Positions 61,909 to 64,000 of a stretch of 64,000 bases of DNA are shown piece by piece (position 1 is the stretch's first letter; every line of letters starts with the position of its first letter). The notes beneath the pieces were generated by a model. It had not been told where the DNA came from and did not search any database. It saw only the letters and a list, made by a program, of their open reading frames with translations. The position numbers and the translations under genes were made by a program. Origin of the DNA: Parabacteroides goldsteinii (GTDB lineage: Bacteria; Bacteroidota; Bacteroidia; Bacteroidales; Tannerellaceae); assembly GCF_015550595.1 (NCBI RefSeq), contig NZ_JADNBB010000002.1, positions 399,627 to 463,626 on the forward strand, in the 5' to 3' direction.

Positions 61909-63000
61909 ATGAAGCTGACACGCTTATTGACCTGTCTTTTTTTTAGTACAATAGGGTTTTCCTGCATCCAGGACGAGGCTCCAAATGCGGAGGCCGATAT
62001 CGAAGAATGTATTGTGCCAAGTGATATTTTGAAAAGAGATCCGATTATTGTCAATGACAAGGTAACTCTGATGGTTAAAGCTGATACGGATTTGACCGAC
62101 CAAGCCCCTGAATTTGTATTAACTCCTGGAGCAACAATAACTCCTGCCAGTGGCACTAAACGTGATTTTACATCTCCACAGAAATATGTGGTAGTATCGG
62201 AAGATGGCCATTGGAGTAAAACGTATACTGTAGTTTTTACTGTTGCAGGTATTAGCACCCGCTATGATTTTGAGCATGTGGAGCAGACGGGTAAGTATCA
62301 GACCTTTTACGAAATGGATGAATTTAATGATAAGAGACTTTTCGACTGGGCAAGTGGTAATCCCGGATTTGCATTTACAGGAGATACATCAGGGGAGTTT
62401 CCTACAAGCTCTTCAGATGCAGGAAAATCCGGTAAATGTCTGAAGCTTCAAACAATGTCAACCGGATTTTTTGGTTCGGCATTAAAGATGCCGATAGCAG
62501 CAGGAAACTTATTTATGGGAACTTTCGATTTGGGAAGCGCATTATCCGGTAGCGAAGGTGCTTTAAAAGCAACTCAGTTCGGTTTCCCCTTTGAACATAT
62601 TCCTACTTATTTGACAGGTTATTATAAATATAAAGCTGGGGATGTTTTTGAGTCAGCAGGTAAACCTGTAGAAGGTAAGGTTGATAGATGTGATATATAT
62701 GCAATTTTTTATGAAACGGATGATAAGGTAAAAATGTTGGATGGAACAAATGCTTTTACTCATCCCAATTTAGTTTCCATAGCCCGGATTAATGATCAAA
62801 AAGAAACGGATGAGTGGACACAGTTCTATCTTCCATTTGAAAATATCTCTGGGAGATTAATCGATAAAGAAAAATTAAAGGCCGGTGGATATAATATTGC
62901 GATTGTGTTTTCATCGAGTTTAGAGGGGGATCGTTTTAATGGTGCAATTGGTAGTACATTATATATTGATGAGGTAGAATTAATTTATACTGCTGAATAA
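61909..63000 (+). CDS. PCMD-domain surface lipoprotein
   Basis: A 363-residue lipoprotein, lipobox FSC (cysteine about 19). After a short N-terminal Ig-like region (about 35-120, ending SKTYTVVFTVAGIS) comes a PCMD-like domain (about 125-362), the so-called putative carbohydrate-metabolism domain: RYDFEHVEQTG, FDWASGNPGF, GKCLKLQTMSTGFFGS, TQFGFPFEHIPTYLTGYYKYKAGDVF and the final LYIDEVELIYT strand. Such proteins are probably glycan-binding surface proteins. It is followed 15 bases later by a beta-barrel gene, so the two form an operon. Confidence 0.82.
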   Translation: MKLTRLLTCLFFSTIGFSCIQDEAPNAEADIEECIVPSDILKRDPIIVNDKVTLMVKADTDLTDQAPEFVLTPGATITPASGTKRDFTSPQKYVVVSEDGHWSKTYTVVFTVAGISTRYDFEHVEQTGKYQTFYEMDEFNDKRLFDWASGNPGFAFTGDTSGEFPTSSSDAGKSGKCLKLQTMSTGFFGSALKMPIAAGNLFMGTFDLGSALSGSEGALKATQFGFPFEHIPTYLTGYYKYKAGDVFESAGKPVEGKVDRCDIYAIFYETDDKVKMLDGTNAFTHPNLVSIARINDQKETDEWTQFYLPFENISGRLIDKEKLKAGGYNIAIVFSSSLEGDRFNGAIGSTLYIDEVELIYTAE

Positions 63001-63015
63001 TAAGAGATAAATATT

Positions 63016-63801
63016 ATGAAAAAGAATATATCAATACTATTTTTTTGTTTGAGTTTACTGGTGTCTGTATCTATCCATGCACAAAAAGATCGTAATTCCG
63101 GCATTATAAAGTCTGCTGTAATTGGTTTAGAGTATGAAGTGAAAGCGGGTTTCAGTATAGGTGGTACGGCCCCGATTCCATTACCGGAAGAGATCCGGGC
63201 TATTGATAGTTATAATCCGACAATGCAGATCGCTATTGAAGGGAATGTAACTAAATGGTTTGATACAGCACATAGATGGGGAATAAATATAGCTCTTCGT
63301 TTAGAGAATAAAGGAATGAAGACTGATGCTACCGTGAAAAACTATAGTATGGAAATTATTGGTGATGGTGGTGAGAAGCTAAAAGGTTACTGGACTGGAA
63401 ATGTAAAAACGAAGGTGAAAAATTCATATTTGACAGTACCAGTGCTTGTTGCTTATCAGGTAGCTCCGCGTTGGAGGCTGAAAGCCGGTCCTTTTGTTTC
63501 TTATGTGCTTGAGGGAGATTTTTCAGGAGATGTATATAACGGTTATTTACGTGAAAATGATCCGACTGGAAATAAGGTAGAGTTTAATGACGGAGCAAGT
63601 GCACCGTACGACTTCTCGAAAGACTTACGTAAGTTCCAGTGGGGTGTGCAGCTCGGTGGTGAATGGAAAGCATTCAAACACCTGAACGTATATGCCGATC
63701 TGACCTGGGGATTGAATGATATCTTCAAGAAGGATTTCGATACGGTTTCTTTCGCCATGTATCCGATTTATCTGAATCTGGGTTTTGGCTATGCCTTTTA
63801 A
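63016..63801 (+). CDS. PorT-like outer-membrane beta-barrel protein
   Basis: A 261-residue protein with signal peptide (ISILFFCLSLLVSVSIHAQ) and amphipathic strands typical of PorT-type beta-barrels (e.g. SAVIGLEYEVKAGFSIGG, YLTVPVLVAYQVAPRWRLKAGPFVSYVLEG, FAMYPIYLNLGFGYAF at the C-terminus with terminal aromatic residue). Probably an outer-membrane partner of the PCMD lipoprotein encoded just upstream. No specific function is known. Confidence 0.8.
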   Translation: MKKNISILFFCLSLLVSVSIHAQKDRNSGIIKSAVIGLEYEVKAGFSIGGTAPIPLPEEIRAIDSYNPTMQIAIEGNVTKWFDTAHRWGINIALRLENKGMKTDATVKNYSMEIIGDGGEKLKGYWTGNVKTKVKNSYLTVPVLVAYQVAPRWRLKAGPFVSYVLEGDFSGDVYNGYLRENDPTGNKVEFNDGASAPYDFSKDLRKFQWGVQLGGEWKAFKHLNVYADLTWGLNDIFKKDFDTVSFAMYPIYLNLGFGYAF

Positions 63802-63825
63802 AAATATAGGATAGTTAATCAATAG

Positions 63826-63863
63826 AATAAGCCAAAAGAGATTTCTCTTTTGGCTTATTTTTT
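63826..63863 (+). terminator. Terminator after PCMD/beta-barrel operon
   Basis: Arms 63826-63841 and 63844-63859 are perfectly complementary (about 15 bp usable, tight loop), followed by TTTTT. Confidence 0.9.
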
Positions 63864-63944
63864 AGGTTTAATGTTTCTATTATTATCAGTTTTGAATGTT
63901 TCATTATTTGACAGTTTTGAGCAATCATTGAAGCTATCCCCTTA

Positions 63945-64000
63945 TCAAAGAGACTCCGCCATTACAGGTTCATTTGCCGTCTGCTTTAGCTGACGGATTA
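63945..64000 (-). CDS. Possible 3' end of a minus-strand gene (partial)
   Basis: On the minus strand the last 56 bases read as an open frame ending in TGA, giving ...IRQLKQTANEPVMAESL. The base composition rises in GC relative to the AT-rich DNA just left of it, as at a gene boundary. The fragment is too short to identify, and other frames are not excluded. Confidence 0.35.
   Translation of the reverse strand, partial: IRQLKQTANEPVMAESL

Noticed and set aside
63860..63944. Coding sequence right after the last terminator
   Set aside because: AT-rich with stops in all frames and no promoter box; only the final 56 bases look possibly coding on the minus strand.
1..64000. tRNA, rRNA, tmRNA, prophage or IS elements
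   Set aside because: I looked for cloverleaf-like segments, CCA ends, integrase or transposase motifs in gaps and reading frames and found none that hold up.

Overview
This window looks like chromosomal DNA of a gut-type Bacteroidales bacterium, most plausibly Parabacteroides or a close relative (genus is inference). The evidence is three SusC/SusD outer-membrane pairs, an ECF sigma/FecR trans-envelope signalling cassette, TPR-plus-HTH membrane regulators, Bacteroidota-only families (DUF4837, DUF4783, DUF4301, PCMD), and repeated use of the Bacteroidota promoter form TTTG-N19-TAnnTTTG. No rRNA, tRNA, phage, IS transposase or CRISPR array was seen.

Layout. Bases 1-12.4 kb are mostly housekeeping: lipA, a membrane/Nudix-like protein, a YfcE-type phosphoesterase, ppk1 followed by a membrane-tethered HTH protein, a DUF4837 lipoprotein, an RsmF-like and an RsmI-like methyltransferase on a divergent promoter, a hexapeptide acetyltransferase, nadC with DUF4783, rlmH and aroC. 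From 12.4 to 16.3 kb come a SlyD-type isomerase, an LTA-synthase-like membrane sulfatase-fold enzyme and a PatB-type C-S lyase. From 16.4 to 24.6 kb lies a small polysaccharide-utilisation-type locus: ECF sigma factor, FecR anti-sigma, STN-domain SusC, SusD and a GH29-like lipoprotein. From 24.8 to 28.2 kb is an AT-rich stretch with a TPR-HTH regulator, an unrecognised exported protein and a beta-barrel protein.

The ilv operon (28.3-34.6 kb: ilvD, ilvB, ilvN, acyl-ACP thioesterase, ilvC) and the leu operon (47.2-54.2 kb: leuA, leuC, leuD, a citramalate-synthase-like gene, mgsA, leuB) flank two tandem SusC/SusD pairs and a metallophosphoesterase. Each biosynthetic operon is preceded by the same kind of leader: a TTTG-N19-TAnnTTTG promoter, a short leader ORF packed with branched-chain amino acid codons (12 of 19 Val/Leu/Ile for ilv; 9 of 24 Leu/Ile and no Val for leu), an antiterminator arm at the leader stop codon, and an intrinsic terminator before the first enzyme gene. 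This is a complete ribosome-mediated attenuation design in both operons and is the main discovery here. The leucine/isoleucine-only leader fits an operon that makes leucine and, through the CimA-like enzyme plus LeuCDB, the 2-oxobutyrate needed for isoleucine.

From 54 kb onward are a TPR protein, an MscS channel, a RelA-type (p)ppGpp synthetase with a decayed hydrolase domain, a DUF4301 protein, a Gfo/Idh/MocA oxidoreductase, and a PCMD lipoprotein paired with a beta-barrel protein.

Several intergenic regions carry unexplained structure: two arrays of palindromes with a 22-bp period inside AAAGTC-type inverted ends (16955-17083 and 34687-34810), a 195-bp co-linear imperfect palindrome (55095-55289) that is either a structured RNA or a miniature element, a perfect 23-bp inverted repeat between rlmH and aroC, and a 292-bp segment bounded by 19-bp inverted repeats upstream of the second tandem SusC.
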